From contig OY282379.1 of NCBI GenBank assembly GCA_958295875.1, positions 3,129,046-3,193,045 on the forward strand: DNA of 64,000 nt, given 5' to 3'. The translations under genes and the position numbers were made by a program. This stretch comes from an uncultured Pseudomonadales bacterium. Its GTDB lineage: Bacteria; Pseudomonadota; Gammaproteobacteria; Pseudomonadales; Azotimanducaceae. Below the pieces are notes generated by a model. The model saw only the letters and a list, made by a program, of their open reading frames with translations. It was not told where the DNA came from and searched no databases. This document shows positions 52,074 to 60,803 of the stretch, piece by piece; within the stretch, counting starts at the first letter, position 1; each line of letters starts with the position of its first letter.

Positions 52074-54362
52074 ATGGCTGCCAAGGCAGGGCCGCCGGCC
52101 ACCATCGGCGTGCGGGAGCTGGCCGCCAACGTGCATCGGCGCGGCGACATCCACTATCGTTACGAGGGCGTGGCGACGGCCGCCGAAGGCATTGCCGCGC
52201 AGCGCCGGGCGCAGCGCGGCCGCCCGGAAAGTTACCTGCGCGAAGTGCCCGTTGCCGCGACGGTGCAGGAACACGGCATCGCGCTCACTGTGCGCGGGCG
52301 CATCGACGGGCTGGACCGCGCCGCCGGCGTCATTGAAGAGTTCAAGACGACCCGTGCGGACATTGACGGGCTGCACGGCCACATCGGCGCCCTGCATTGG
52401 GCGCAGCTCAAGCTCTACGGCGCCTTGGCCGGCATGGAATCGGACGCGCCGCCGAACTGGCGGCTCAAGCTCACCTACCTGAGCCCGGACGATCCCGCGC
52501 AGCGGTGCTTGGAAGAGCAGGCGGAGGCTGGCGATTTGGCGCAGTGGCTGCGCGATGCTGTCGCCGCCTACGCGAGCCAGCTTGCCCGGCACGCTCGCCG
52601 TGTTGAAGCGCGCAATGCCACCCTGCGCGCGCTCAAGTTCCCGTATCCGCATTTTCGCGCAGGGCAGCGGCGCTTGGCGGCGGCGGTGTTCCGCGCCATG
52701 CGGGACGCTGGGCAACTGCTCGCAGAGGCGCCCACCGGCAGCGGCAAGAGCGCCGCCACGCTGTTCGGAGCGTTGCAGGCGATGGGCCACGGCCATTTGG
52801 ACCGACTTGTCTTCGCCACCGCCCGCACCACCGGCCAGCGCGCCGCTACGGACGCGCTCGCCGCCTGCGCCTTGGGCAAGTCCTTGGCGGTGGTGACGGT
52901 GACGGCCAAACGGCGCATTTGCTTCAACCCTGAAATGCCCTGCGACCCTGCGCTCTGCCAGTACGCCAAGGGCTATTACGACCGCATGCCGATGGCCCGC
53001 GACGAGTTGCTGGCGGCTGGGCACGTCGATCGCGCGGCGGTGGAAGCGGCGGCGCGGCGCCATGTGGTGTGTCCATTCGAGCTGTCCGTGGACACGGCAG
53101 CGTGGGCGGACGTGGTGGTGTGCGACTACAACTACGTGTTCGACCCCGTGGTGCGTCTGATGCGGCTGGTCGGGGCGCCGTTCAAGCGCGCCGGGCTGCT
53201 GGTGGACGAGGCGCATCAACTCGGCGAGCGGGCGCGGGAGATGCTGAGCGTGTCGCTGCGGGCAACCGCCTTGCAACGCGCCCGAGCCGATGCGCCGCCG
53301 CCCCTGCACAAGCCATTGGGCGCTGTCGGACGCGCGCTTTCCCAACTGCGTCGCGACCACGCCGGCGGTGCCGTGGATGCGCCGAAGGCACTGCTGCGAG
53401 CGGTCGAACGGCTCGTTGTGGCCGGCGCGGACGTCGATCTTGAGCGGCGTTCGGGGCTGCGCGACCTGTTGTTCGAATGTCATCGATTCGCCCGCGGCGG
53501 CACTTGGTTCACGCAGGAGGACTATGGCTATCTCTTGCATGTGGAGGCGGGAGAGGTGGAAGCGCGCATGGCGTGCCTGTCTCCGGCGCGGCACATCGCG
53601 GCCACCTTGGCGGGGTTCCACGGCGCGGTGCGCTTTTCTGGCACGGCGTCGCCGCTGGCGCTGTTTCAGCGACTGCACGGGCAGGCGGAGGCCGGGCACG
53701 CCATGCGCTCCGGCGGCGGCATTCCGCCAGATGCCTTGGGCGTCTTTGTTGCCGCGGACGTCTCCACCCACTATCGGCGCCGGGCGGAGACCTTGCCGGC
53801 CGTCGCGCACCTCATCGCCGCGGCGGCGCGTGCCGCGCCGGGCCCCTATCTCGCCGCTTTGCCGTCCTTCGAGTACTTGGAAGCCGTGGCGGGCTGCTTG
53901 GTGGACTTGGCGCCTGGCCCCATTGATGTGCAGCAGCGAGGCATGTCCGAAGCGGAGAAGGGGGATTTCATCGCCCGCTTGTCGTCGCGTGGCGCCGCGC
54001 GCATCGGCTTGGTGACGCTAGGCGGCGTGTTTGCGGAATCCGTGGACTTCGGCGGTGGCGCCCTGAAGGGGGTGGTCGTCGTTGGGCCAGGGCTGGCGCC
54101 GCGTTCGCCGGAGCGCGACCTCATTGCCCGCCGCTTCGGCGCCGATGGCTTCGATGCGGCGTACCGGCTGCCGGCGATGACGCGGGTGGTGCAGGCGGCC
54201 GGCCGGGCGGTGCGCGGGCCGGCGGATCGTGGCGTCGTGGTGCTGGTGGATCCGCGTTTCGCCCAAGCCGGCTATCGCGCGTACTTCCCAAGCCACTGGC
54301 GCCCCATCACGGCGCCGGCTCGGGACCTCGGCGCCGCAATCGGCACGTTTTGGCGCGCTTGA
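52074..54362 (+). CDS. XPD/DinG-type Fe-S helicase with N-terminal PD-(D/E)xK nuclease-like domain
   Basis: A 762-residue superfamily 2 helicase. The N-terminus has a Cas4/AddB-like nuclease signature: GRIDGLDR (Asp) and VIEEFKTTR (Glu-x-Lys). Then Walker A APTGSGKS, a four-Cys iron-sulfur cluster region (RRICFNPEMPCDPALCQYAKGYYD and HVVCPFEL), DEAH box LLVDEAHQL, and motif VI QAAGRAVRG. The Fe-S domain is diagnostic of XPD/FANCJ/DinG helicases. ATG at 52074 is three bases after the FAN1 gene stop; a GTG at 52068 overlaps that stop. The nuclease-helicase fusion and coupling to FAN1 suggest a crosslink or replication-fork repair unit. Confidence 0.87.
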   Translation: MAAKAGPPATIGVRELAANVHRRGDIHYRYEGVATAAEGIAAQRRAQRGRPESYLREVPVAATVQEHGIALTVRGRIDGLDRAAGVIEEFKTTRADIDGLHGHIGALHWAQLKLYGALAGMESDAPPNWRLKLTYLSPDDPAQRCLEEQAEAGDLAQWLRDAVAAYASQLARHARRVEARNATLRALKFPYPHFRAGQRRLAAAVFRAMRDAGQLLAEAPTGSGKSAATLFGALQAMGHGHLDRLVFATARTTGQRAATDALAACALGKSLAVVTVTAKRRICFNPEMPCDPALCQYAKGYYDRMPMARDELLAAGHVDRAAVEAAARRHVVCPFELSVDTAAWADVVVCDYNYVFDPVVRLMRLVGAPFKRAGLLVDEAHQLGERAREMLSVSLRATALQRARADAPPPLHKPLGAVGRALSQLRRDHAGGAVDAPKALLRAVERLVVAGADVDLERRSGLRDLLFECHRFARGGTWFTQEDYGYLLHVEAGEVEARMACLSPARHIAATLAGFHGAVRFSGTASPLALFQRLHGQAEAGHAMRSGGGIPPDALGVFVAADVSTHYRRRAETLPAVAHLIAAAARAAPGPYLAALPSFEYLEAVAGCLVDLAPGPIDVQQRGMSEAEKGDFIARLSSRGAARIGLVTLGGVFAESVDFGGGALKGVVVVGPGLAPRSPERDLIARRFGADGFDAAYRLPAMTRVVQAAGRAVRGPADRGVVVLVDPRFAQAGYRAYFPSHWRPITAPARDLGAAIGTFWRA

Positions 54363-54388
54363 AAACACGCGGGTGGTAATCTCACCCG

Positions 54389-55786
54389 ATGCGCCGTCGC
54401 ACCAAGATCATCTGCACCGTTGGCCCCGCCACAGCGCACTTCTCGACGCTGGAGCGGCTCTATGCCGCGGGCATGAACGTGGCGCGCGTCAACATGTCCC
54501 ACTCGATGCAAGACGATGCGCTGCGCATCATCAATTGGATCAAAACGTTAAACCGGAAAGTTAAGTATCCAGTTCCGGTGCTTCTCGATACGCAAGGGCC
54601 AGAGATTCGCACTGGCGACACCGACGCGCCCGTCACGCTGAAGGGTGGCGGCGAAATCACCCTGACCGTGGCGCTGCCAGTGGCGGCCGGCGAGGTGTTC
54701 GTCAACTATCCGCATCTGCCCGAAGCGGTGCAGGCGGGCAGCCCGCTCACCCTCGACAACGGCCTCATCAACCTGCTGGTCATCGACAAGACGGCGACGC
54801 GGCTGCGCTGCCGGGTGGTCGATGGCGGTGCCTTGGGCAGCCGCAAGCACGTCAATCTGCCGGGGGTGCATGTCAACTTGCCGGCGATCACGGGCAAAGA
54901 CCGGGACGACATCGTGTTCGCCATGGCGCAAGACGTGGACTTCCTCGCGCTGTCGTTCGTGCGCTCCAGGGACGATGTGATGGAGGCGCGGCACCTGCTT
55001 GGCACGAAGAACGCGACGCTCAAGATCATCGCCAAAATCGAAGACAGCGAGGGTTTGCGCAACGTCGAAGAGATCGCCCAGGCCGCGGACGGCGTGATGG
55101 TGGCGCGTGGCGACCTTGGCATCGAGATTGACATTGCCACGCTGCCAAACGTGCAGCGCGAACTGGTGCGCACTTGCGCCCGGCTCGGCAGGCGCTGCAT
55201 CGTCGCCACGCATCTGCTCGAGTCCATGGTGGAGAACCCCATCCCCACCCGCGCCGAGGTCACCGATGTGGCCAACGCCATCTACGAGGGCGTGGATGGG
55301 ATCATGCTGTCGGCGGAAACGAGCATCGGGCGCTATCCGGTGCGGTGCGTCGAGCAGCTCTCGCGCATCGCTTGCGCCAGCGAGCGCTCCCCTGGGCTCG
55401 GCTTCGCCGCGGAGTTCACGAGCGATGGCGACAAGCACCATGTCGCCAAGGCCGCCGCCGGCCTTGCGGAATCCACTTCCGCGGCCGGCCTCGTCGTCAT
55501 CACCCGGCGCGGCGTGATGGCGGACCTGGTCACCAATTGCCAGCCCCGCGACGTGCCCATTTACGTGTTCACCAACAACAGCCAAACGCGCCGTCGGCTG
55601 ATGCTGAACCGCGGCGTGTTCGCCCACCGCACGGCGTTTTCGACGCGCCCGGAGAAAACGATCCAAACCGCCCTCGGCGTGTTGCGGGAGCGCGAGGGCC
55701 TAGGGCCGGAAGAGCGCGTGGTGGTGATTTCCGACGTGCTCGCCGAGACGCGGGTGGACGCGATTCAGATTCGCGCCGTGGGCTAG
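54389..55786 (+). CDS. pyk: Pyruvate kinase
   Basis: Converts phosphoenolpyruvate and ADP to pyruvate and ATP. A 465-residue TIM-barrel enzyme with B and C domains: RRTKIICTVGPA, GMNVARVNMSH, VLLDTQGPEIRTG, the catalytic Lys region KIIAKIEDSEGLRN, MVARGDLGIEI and LLESMVENPIPTRAEVTDVANAIYEG. Length matches E. coli Pyk (470-480). ATG at 54389, 27 bases after the helicase gene. It shows no sign of belonging to either neighbour. Confidence 0.96.
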   Translation: MRRRTKIICTVGPATAHFSTLERLYAAGMNVARVNMSHSMQDDALRIINWIKTLNRKVKYPVPVLLDTQGPEIRTGDTDAPVTLKGGGEITLTVALPVAAGEVFVNYPHLPEAVQAGSPLTLDNGLINLLVIDKTATRLRCRVVDGGALGSRKHVNLPGVHVNLPAITGKDRDDIVFAMAQDVDFLALSFVRSRDDVMEARHLLGTKNATLKIIAKIEDSEGLRNVEEIAQAADGVMVARGDLGIEIDIATLPNVQRELVRTCARLGRRCIVATHLLESMVENPIPTRAEVTDVANAIYEGVDGIMLSAETSIGRYPVRCVEQLSRIACASERSPGLGFAAEFTSDGDKHHVAKAAAGLAESTSAAGLVVITRRGVMADLVTNCQPRDVPIYVFTNNSQTRRRLMLNRGVFAHRTAFSTRPEKTIQTALGVLREREGLGPEERVVVISDVLAETRVDAIQIRAVG

Positions 55787-55846
55787 GGGGGCCCGGCGGC
55801 TCGACCGCGCTCTTGCTAGAATGGCCGCGCCTCGACGGGGGCGCCC

Positions 55847-56878
55847 ATGAGACAGACGCAAAGGCAGCGCAGCAAACGCGCGGTTTGGCGCGCCGGACTT
55901 CGGCGCGGGATGGCGTCTGATGCCGGCTTCGAGGCGCACCCGGCGCGTCGCCAGCGCCGAGCCGCGGCTTGGCGGCACGGGAACACCCGCGCGTGGCGCT
56001 CCGCCCTGTTGTCACTCCCCTTGCTCGCGCTGACCCTTGCCGCCGCGGCGGAACGCGTCGTGCTGCCGAACGGCGACGTCTACGAGGGCGACGTGGTGGG
56101 CGGCGTTTGGACTGGGCGTGGCGCTTACACCGGCAATCAGCACCGCTACGTCGGCGAGTTCCTGAACGGCAAGATGCATGGCGACGGCGTCTTTCACTGG
56201 CCGGATGGCCGCGTCTACGAGGGCGCTTTCGTCAACGAGAAACGCCACGGGCGTGGCAAGCTGACGTGGCCCGATGGGCGCGTGTTCGAAGGCAATTTCG
56301 TGAATGACCAACGCGAAGGGCGCGGCGTGCTCGCATGGCCCAATGGCAACGTCTACGCGGGCGACTTCCGCGCGGACCAGATCACCGGCGCCGGCCGCCT
56401 GACCTGGAAGAACCTCGATGTCTACGAGGGAGACTTCGTGAACGGCCAACGCTCCGGTTGGGGCGCGCAGACTTGGAGCAATGGCAACCGCTACGTCGGC
56501 GAGTGGCGCGCCAACCGCCGCGAAGGCATCGGCGCCTACCATTGGAAGGATGGCACGGTGTACTACGGTCAATTCGTGGCCAACAGCATGCATGGCCACG
56601 GCGTCAAACACCCCCCGGACGACGACGAGCGCCGGTTTCAGCGTTGGCGCGCCGGCCAACTCGTCGCTGACACGCTGATTGACGAGGATGAACGGTGCCG
56701 GCTCGCCTTGGACGGCCATGCGTGGATGTTCGAGAGCGGCGAGTGCGTCAATGGCCGCGCCCACGGCCGTGGCGTTGCCGTGCGGTTGGATGGCGAGGCG
56801 TTCATCGCTGATGGCCGCTTTGTGCTCGGCGCGCTGGTGCAGGGCGAAGTCAGCTGGCTGACCGTCCCGGGTCACTGA
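55847..56878 (+). CDS. Exported MORN-repeat protein
   Basis: A 343-residue protein with a very basic N-terminus (residues 1-50), one hydrophobic segment (about 52-68) that could be a signal or anchor, and eight MORN repeats from about residue 72 (VYEGDVVGGVWTGRGAY, YVGEFLNGKMHGDGVFHW, VYEGAFVNEKRHGRGKL and so on), ending in a Cys-containing module with a ninth partial repeat. MORN repeats bind lipids or proteins; no enzymatic domain is seen. One base separates its stop from the ATG of the kinase-like gene, so the two proteins are likely to work together. A shorter start at Met22 is possible. Confidence 0.8.
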   Translation: MRQTQRQRSKRAVWRAGLRRGMASDAGFEAHPARRQRRAAAWRHGNTRAWRSALLSLPLLALTLAAAAERVVLPNGDVYEGDVVGGVWTGRGAYTGNQHRYVGEFLNGKMHGDGVFHWPDGRVYEGAFVNEKRHGRGKLTWPDGRVFEGNFVNDQREGRGVLAWPNGNVYAGDFRADQITGAGRLTWKNLDVYEGDFVNGQRSGWGAQTWSNGNRYVGEWRANRREGIGAYHWKDGTVYYGQFVANSMHGHGVKHPPDDDERRFQRWRAGQLVADTLIDEDERCRLALDGHAWMFESGECVNGRAHGRGVAVRLDGEAFIADGRFVLGALVQGEVSWLTVPGH

Positions 56879-56879
56879 G

Positions 56880-59072
56880 ATGGACATTCCCGGCTTCCAG
56901 ACGCAGCGGGAACTCGCCGGCGGCGATGCCTCGCGCGTCTATCTCGCGACCGACACCGCCGCCAACCGTTTGGTTGCGCTCAAGGTTGTGCGCCTGCCCA
57001 ACGGCCGCCAAGCCACCAAGCGGTTGCAGCAGGCGCGTCATGCCGTGGGCCTGCGCCATGCGCACATCGTTCGCACCTACGCCGTCGGACAACATGGCGC
57101 GGCGCTGTGGGTTGCGATGGAGCCCCTGCTTGGCGAAGACTTGGAGGCGCGGCTGCGCCGCGGCTTGTCCATGGCGCAGGTGCTCCGCGCATTCCGTGAA
57201 CTCGCACGCGCATTGGACTACGCGCACAGCCAAGGCTGCGTCCACGGCGACGTGACGCCGGCTAACATCCTGTTTCGCGGTGGCCCATCCGCGGCGGCCG
57301 TGCTTGCGGACTGCGATCGTGCGGTGTGGGCAGGGAGCCGCCGCGGCGAGCCGATCGGCACCGCCGGCTACATGAGCCCAGAGCAAGCTGCCGGCGCCAT
57401 GCCCGATGGCCGCTCCGACCTGTATGGGTTGGGCGTCGTCTTGCAACGCATGCTGACGGGCGCGGGGCCAGACGCGGGCGGCGCGGCGCCACCGCTGCCG
57501 GAACGCTATGCGGCCTTTCGCGGGTTCTTCGGCAAGCTGCTGGCGGCGGAGCCGGCACAACGCTTTGGGACTGGCGCCGAGGCGGTCGCGGCCCTCGCCG
57601 ACATCTCTGTTGATGGGCTTGCCCCGACCCGGCCGGTGCGCCTCGATGTCGTGTCCACCGGCGAAATCGAGGTGGTTGCGGCACACGTCGATGGCTTGTC
57701 GGCGCCGGCGGCCGAGGGACGGCTGGTGGCGCGGCGAAGGGTGCGGCGTTGGGCCGTCGGCGCGGCCGCCGCCACCCTCGCCGTGGCCACAGCCGGCGCC
57801 GTGGCGTTGACGCGCCCCGACACGGCGACTGCGCTGCTTGCTTGGGCGCGGTTGAGCGAGGGCCAAGCGTCCGAGGCGTGGCGCGATGCCGAGGCCCTGC
57901 GCCGCGACCCGAACCAGAGCCTCGCCACCATTGTCGCCGCGTACCGGCGGGTGCTGGAACGATCGCCGGGCCACGAAGGGGCCGCAGAAGGCATCGCCGC
58001 CGCCGCCGCCAAGTGGAAGGCAGACATCGATCAAGCGTTCTTGGAAGACAATTTGGCGCTGGCGGAGGCGAAACTCGCTGAATCGTTGAATATCTTCCCG
58101 CAAGACACTGAACTTTCAGTTCTTTTTGAGCGGCTTTCGGAGCGAAGGCGCGCCGAATCCATTCTCATCGGCGCCCGCGCCCTGTTGGCGACGCAGAGCC
58201 TCTCCCATGAGGCATCGGCCACCGCTGCCATCCAAGCCTATCAAGAGGTGCTGCGGCACTTGCCGGAAAACGCCGAGGCGCACGCCCGCTTGGACGAATT
58301 GGCGGCGCACTACGCGGCCTTGGCGGAGCGCGCGGCGACGGATGGCGACGTGACAGACGCCATGGACAAACTCGGCCGAGCAGCCACAGCGAATCCGGAG
58401 TACGCAGACCTCGCCCGCGTGCGCACCCTCATCAACCAAGCCACCACCCTGCAATCCGAGATCGACGAGATGCTGGCCAAGGCGAGTGAGCACCGGGAAG
58501 CGTCGGCGCTGGTGGATCCGCCGGAAGCCAACGCCGCGGAGATTTATCACCGGGTGTTGGCCACAGACCCCGACAATGCCATCGCTCGCCAAGGGCTTTC
58601 GGAGATCGCGGAGCAGGTGCTGGCGCAGTTCGATGGCCTGCTCGCCGCCCAAGACCTCACCGCGGCGCAGCGCCTGGTGGATCAAGCGGCGGCTGTGGGG
58701 CTTGGCGACACGGCAGTGAACGCAATGCGCACCCGGCACGATGCGGAGGCGCTGCGCCTCGCCACGGTGGCGCAGTTGCTGGCTGACGCCGAAGCGCTGT
58801 TTCAGAATGGCTATCTCACCGAGCCGGTGGATGCCAACGCCGTGGCGGCGCTCCGGGAGGCGTCTCGGCTGGACCCTGGCAATGGCCGCGCCGCGGCGCT
58901 GCTCGCCCGCATCGCCGAGCGGCTCGCTGGCGTGGCCGCGGAGGCTTGGGACGTGGGGATGCAAGCGGACGCCCGGCACTATTTGGATTTGGCGCTCACC
59001 GTCACGCCGGGCGTCGCAGACTGGCGGCAGCTGCGCGATTCTTGGGACGACGCCGGCGCTAGCGGCGGCTGA
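56880..59072 (+). CDS. Degenerate protein kinase-like membrane protein with TPR-like C-terminus
   Basis: A 730-residue protein: Ser/Thr-kinase fold at residues 1-250, membrane helix at about 286-308, then a 400-residue helical, TPR-like region on the other side. Kinase landmarks: Lys35 in VALKVV, HGDVTPAN (122-129) for HRDLKPxN, DCD (144-146) for DFG, and TAGYMSPEQ for the APE region. Changes: Arg and Lys of the HRDxK loop are replaced by Gly and Thr, DFG Gly is Asp, and the alpha-C Glu is not evident. The catalytic Asp124 and metal Asp144 remain. It may be a weak kinase or a pseudokinase. Co-transcribed with the MORN protein. Confidence 0.82.
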   Translation: MDIPGFQTQRELAGGDASRVYLATDTAANRLVALKVVRLPNGRQATKRLQQARHAVGLRHAHIVRTYAVGQHGAALWVAMEPLLGEDLEARLRRGLSMAQVLRAFRELARALDYAHSQGCVHGDVTPANILFRGGPSAAAVLADCDRAVWAGSRRGEPIGTAGYMSPEQAAGAMPDGRSDLYGLGVVLQRMLTGAGPDAGGAAPPLPERYAAFRGFFGKLLAAEPAQRFGTGAEAVAALADISVDGLAPTRPVRLDVVSTGEIEVVAAHVDGLSAPAAEGRLVARRRVRRWAVGAAAATLAVATAGAVALTRPDTATALLAWARLSEGQASEAWRDAEALRRDPNQSLATIVAAYRRVLERSPGHEGAAEGIAAAAAKWKADIDQAFLEDNLALAEAKLAESLNIFPQDTELSVLFERLSERRRAESILIGARALLATQSLSHEASATAAIQAYQEVLRHLPENAEAHARLDELAAHYAALAERAATDGDVTDAMDKLGRAATANPEYADLARVRTLINQATTLQSEIDEMLAKASEHREASALVDPPEANAAEIYHRVLATDPDNAIARQGLSEIAEQVLAQFDGLLAAQDLTAAQRLVDQAAAVGLGDTAVNAMRTRHDAEALRLATVAQLLADAEALFQNGYLTEPVDANAVAALREASRLDPGNGRAAALLARIAERLAGVAAEAWDVGMQADARHYLDLALTVTPGVADWRQLRDSWDDAGASGG

Positions 59073-59110
59073 AGGCATGGCGCCTGTTGGCGCAGCCCAA
59101 GCAACAACGC

Positions 59111-60517
59111 TCAGGCGGCAAGCACTTCGGCGGCAAGCCGTCGCGCCTGGCCAGCCAGATACAGCGGCAGCGACAGCAGGCGGTAGGACGTCGCCATGCC
59201 ATCCGGCAGCTTCTTCGAGTCCTGCAGCAGGCTGGGCGGCGAAGCGTTCAATCTGAGGGCGAAGTCGCTGCGCTTTTCACGCAGAAACTGATGCAGGGAC
59301 TTCAGCGAACCCGTGGCGCCCGCCTTGATCTCCACGGGCACGATGTGCCGTCCCACTGAGATCACGTAATCCACTTCGGCATTGGAGTTTCTGGCTTCCC
59401 GCGCCCAGTAGTGCAGCGCCGGCGTCACGTCGGGGCGGCCGCTGTGCAAGAGGTGCTGGCCGACGAACTGCTCGGCCAAGGTGCCGTTGTTCACCAGCGT
59501 CAAGTCCTCTCGGGCCAAGTCCAGCAGATTGAGATGCAGGGTGGCGGACATCAGGCCGACGTCCATGCACAGGCACTTGAAGTGGCGTTCGCTGGCCTCG
59601 GCCGCCAGCGGTGCGCCGTTGGCCGCCGTGCGCCGCACCTTGCACGCGACCCGCGCCATGCAGAGGTGCTGCAAGGCATCGGCGAGCTCCGCAGCGCGAT
59701 GTTCCCGGCTGACCTGAACGTACTTGAACTTCCGCCCTACCATGTTCGGCAAGCGGTCGAACACGAGCTGAATGCGGCCCTTCAGCGGGGCGTGGCTGTA
59801 CTTGTTGAAGTCCTCCCGGTAGGTTGCCGCGACGCTTTGTTGCACCCGCGCGACGCGCTCGAAGCCATAGACCGCCGCGCCGTCCTGGGCGTAGGCGGCA
59901 ACCGCCTCTGGCAGGCCGCCGACCACCCAATACAGGCGCAGCAACTCCATGCACTTGTCATGCACGGCTTTGGGAAGGGCGCCGTGCTGTGCGTCCGTGA
60001 CCCGAAAGTCGCGCAGGGCAGCGGCCAATTGCGCATGCCCCAAGGCGTTCAGAAAGTCCTCGAACGTCATTGGGCCGAGGTGCAGGTATTCGATGCGGCC
60101 CACGGGCATGGGAAGCCGCGTGTCGCCGATGGCGAACTCCAGCAGGGAACCGGCCGCCACCACATGCAATGCCGGCAATTCCTCGTGGAAGTAGCGCAGC
60201 GCGGCCAAGGCCTCGGGAGCGGCTTGGATCTCGTCTAGGAACAGCAAGTCCGTCCCTGCGGCGAGGGTGCGGCCGGTGAGCAGGGCCAACGTGTCGAGAA
60301 TCCGCGCCGGATCCTGCGCCGCGAATGCCTCGCGCTGTTCCGGGTTGCGTTCAAAGTTGATCTCCAGCAAGGGCATCCGCGCCATGCGGGCGAACTCGCG
60401 CACCAGAGTGGATTTGCCGACCTGCCTGGCCCCCCGCACTACCAGCGGCTTGCGCTGTGGCCGTGCAGCCCATTGCCTGAGGTGATCGATTTCGTGGCGA
60501 TCGAGGAGCCTTTGCAT
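59111..60517 (-). CDS. AAA-type ATPase with DUF4143 domain
   Basis: A 468-residue ATPase (AAA_14 + DUF4143). Walker A GARQVGKST near residue 30, Walker B LLFLDEIQA, sensor segment HVVAAGSLLEFAIG, then the C-terminal DUF4143 domain with VDYVISVGRHIVPVEIKAGATG, a nuclease-like ExK strand (VEIKAG). Widely and patchily distributed, often several paralogues per genome, suggesting horizontal transfer. ATG at 60517. Its promoter region is AT-rich against the GC-rich background. Function unknown; toxin-antitoxin or defence links are proposed for the group but not shown here. Confidence 0.85.
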   Translation of the reverse strand: MQRLLDRHEIDHLRQWAARPQRKPLVVRGARQVGKSTLVREFARMARMPLLEINFERNPEQREAFAAQDPARILDTLALLTGRTLAAGTDLLFLDEIQAAPEALAALRYFHEELPALHVVAAGSLLEFAIGDTRLPMPVGRIEYLHLGPMTFEDFLNALGHAQLAAALRDFRVTDAQHGALPKAVHDKCMELLRLYWVVGGLPEAVAAYAQDGAAVYGFERVARVQQSVAATYREDFNKYSHAPLKGRIQLVFDRLPNMVGRKFKYVQVSREHRAAELADALQHLCMARVACKVRRTAANGAPLAAEASERHFKCLCMDVGLMSATLHLNLLDLAREDLTLVNNGTLAEQFVGQHLLHSGRPDVTPALHYWAREARNSNAEVDYVISVGRHIVPVEIKAGATGSLKSLHQFLREKRSDFALRLNASPPSLLQDSKKLPDGMATSYRLLSLPLYLAGQARRLAAEVLAA

Positions 60518-60555
60518 GGCGCTCTGGGTGCCGCTGCTATTTCAACCCGCACATT

Positions 60556-60568
60556 ATTCACGGTGAAT
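60556..60568. promoter_or_regulatory. 13-bp palindrome (operator-like) upstream of the DUF4143 ATPase
   Basis: Perfect inverted repeat ATTCAC-G-GTGAAT, 39 bases upstream of the ATPase ATG (minus strand). It is followed, away from the gene, by a direct repeat of 17 bases (TTTACAAGGTTCTTTTA at 60574-60590, TTTACAATGTTCTTTTC at 60607-60623; 15 of 17 identical, 33-base spacing). The arrangement looks like an autoregulatory operator region. Confidence 0.5.
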
Positions 60569-60631
60569 GATTTTTTACAAGGTTCTTTTATCGGTACATT
60601 TGACTATTTACAATGTTCTTTTCTTCAATCT

Positions 60632-60666
60632 CGCTTGGCGGCGGTCTGAGCGGACGCCGCCAAGCG
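60632..60666. repeat. Perfect 12-bp inverted repeat
   Basis: CGCTTGGCGGCG at 60632-60643 and its complement CGCCGCCAAGCG at 60655-60666, with an 11-base loop. No T-run on either side, so not a standard terminator. Lies between the AT-rich ATPase promoter and the IS-end copies. Confidence 0.7.
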
Positions 60667-60683
60667 GCGATCGAATCTGCAAA

Positions 60684-60731
60684 GGGGACACTTCTACTTT
60701 GCACGAGGGGACGTTTCTACTCTGCGTTGAC
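60684..60731 (+). repeat. Two tandem copies of an IS-end sequence
   Basis: GGGGACACTTCTACTTTGC at 60684-60702 and GGGGACGTTTCTACTCTGC at 60707-60725, the second followed by GTTGAC. These match the end of the decayed transposase near 25593-25617 (GGGGACATTTCTACTTTGC + GTTGAC). No transposase is adjacent; a scar of past IS insertion or excision. Confidence 0.65.
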
Positions 60732-60803
60732 CTGAAGGCGCGGTGCCGTGGCCGCGCGCCGGCGGTCTGTTAGGCTTGCCCGCTTTGCAGCGCGGAGAGC
60801 CAG

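Noticed and set aside
51291..53810. Minus-strand open frame of 839 codons opposite the FAN1-like and helicase genes
   Set aside because: Antisense shadow of conserved coding sequence; composition (Arg/His/Gln-rich) is typical of such shadows.
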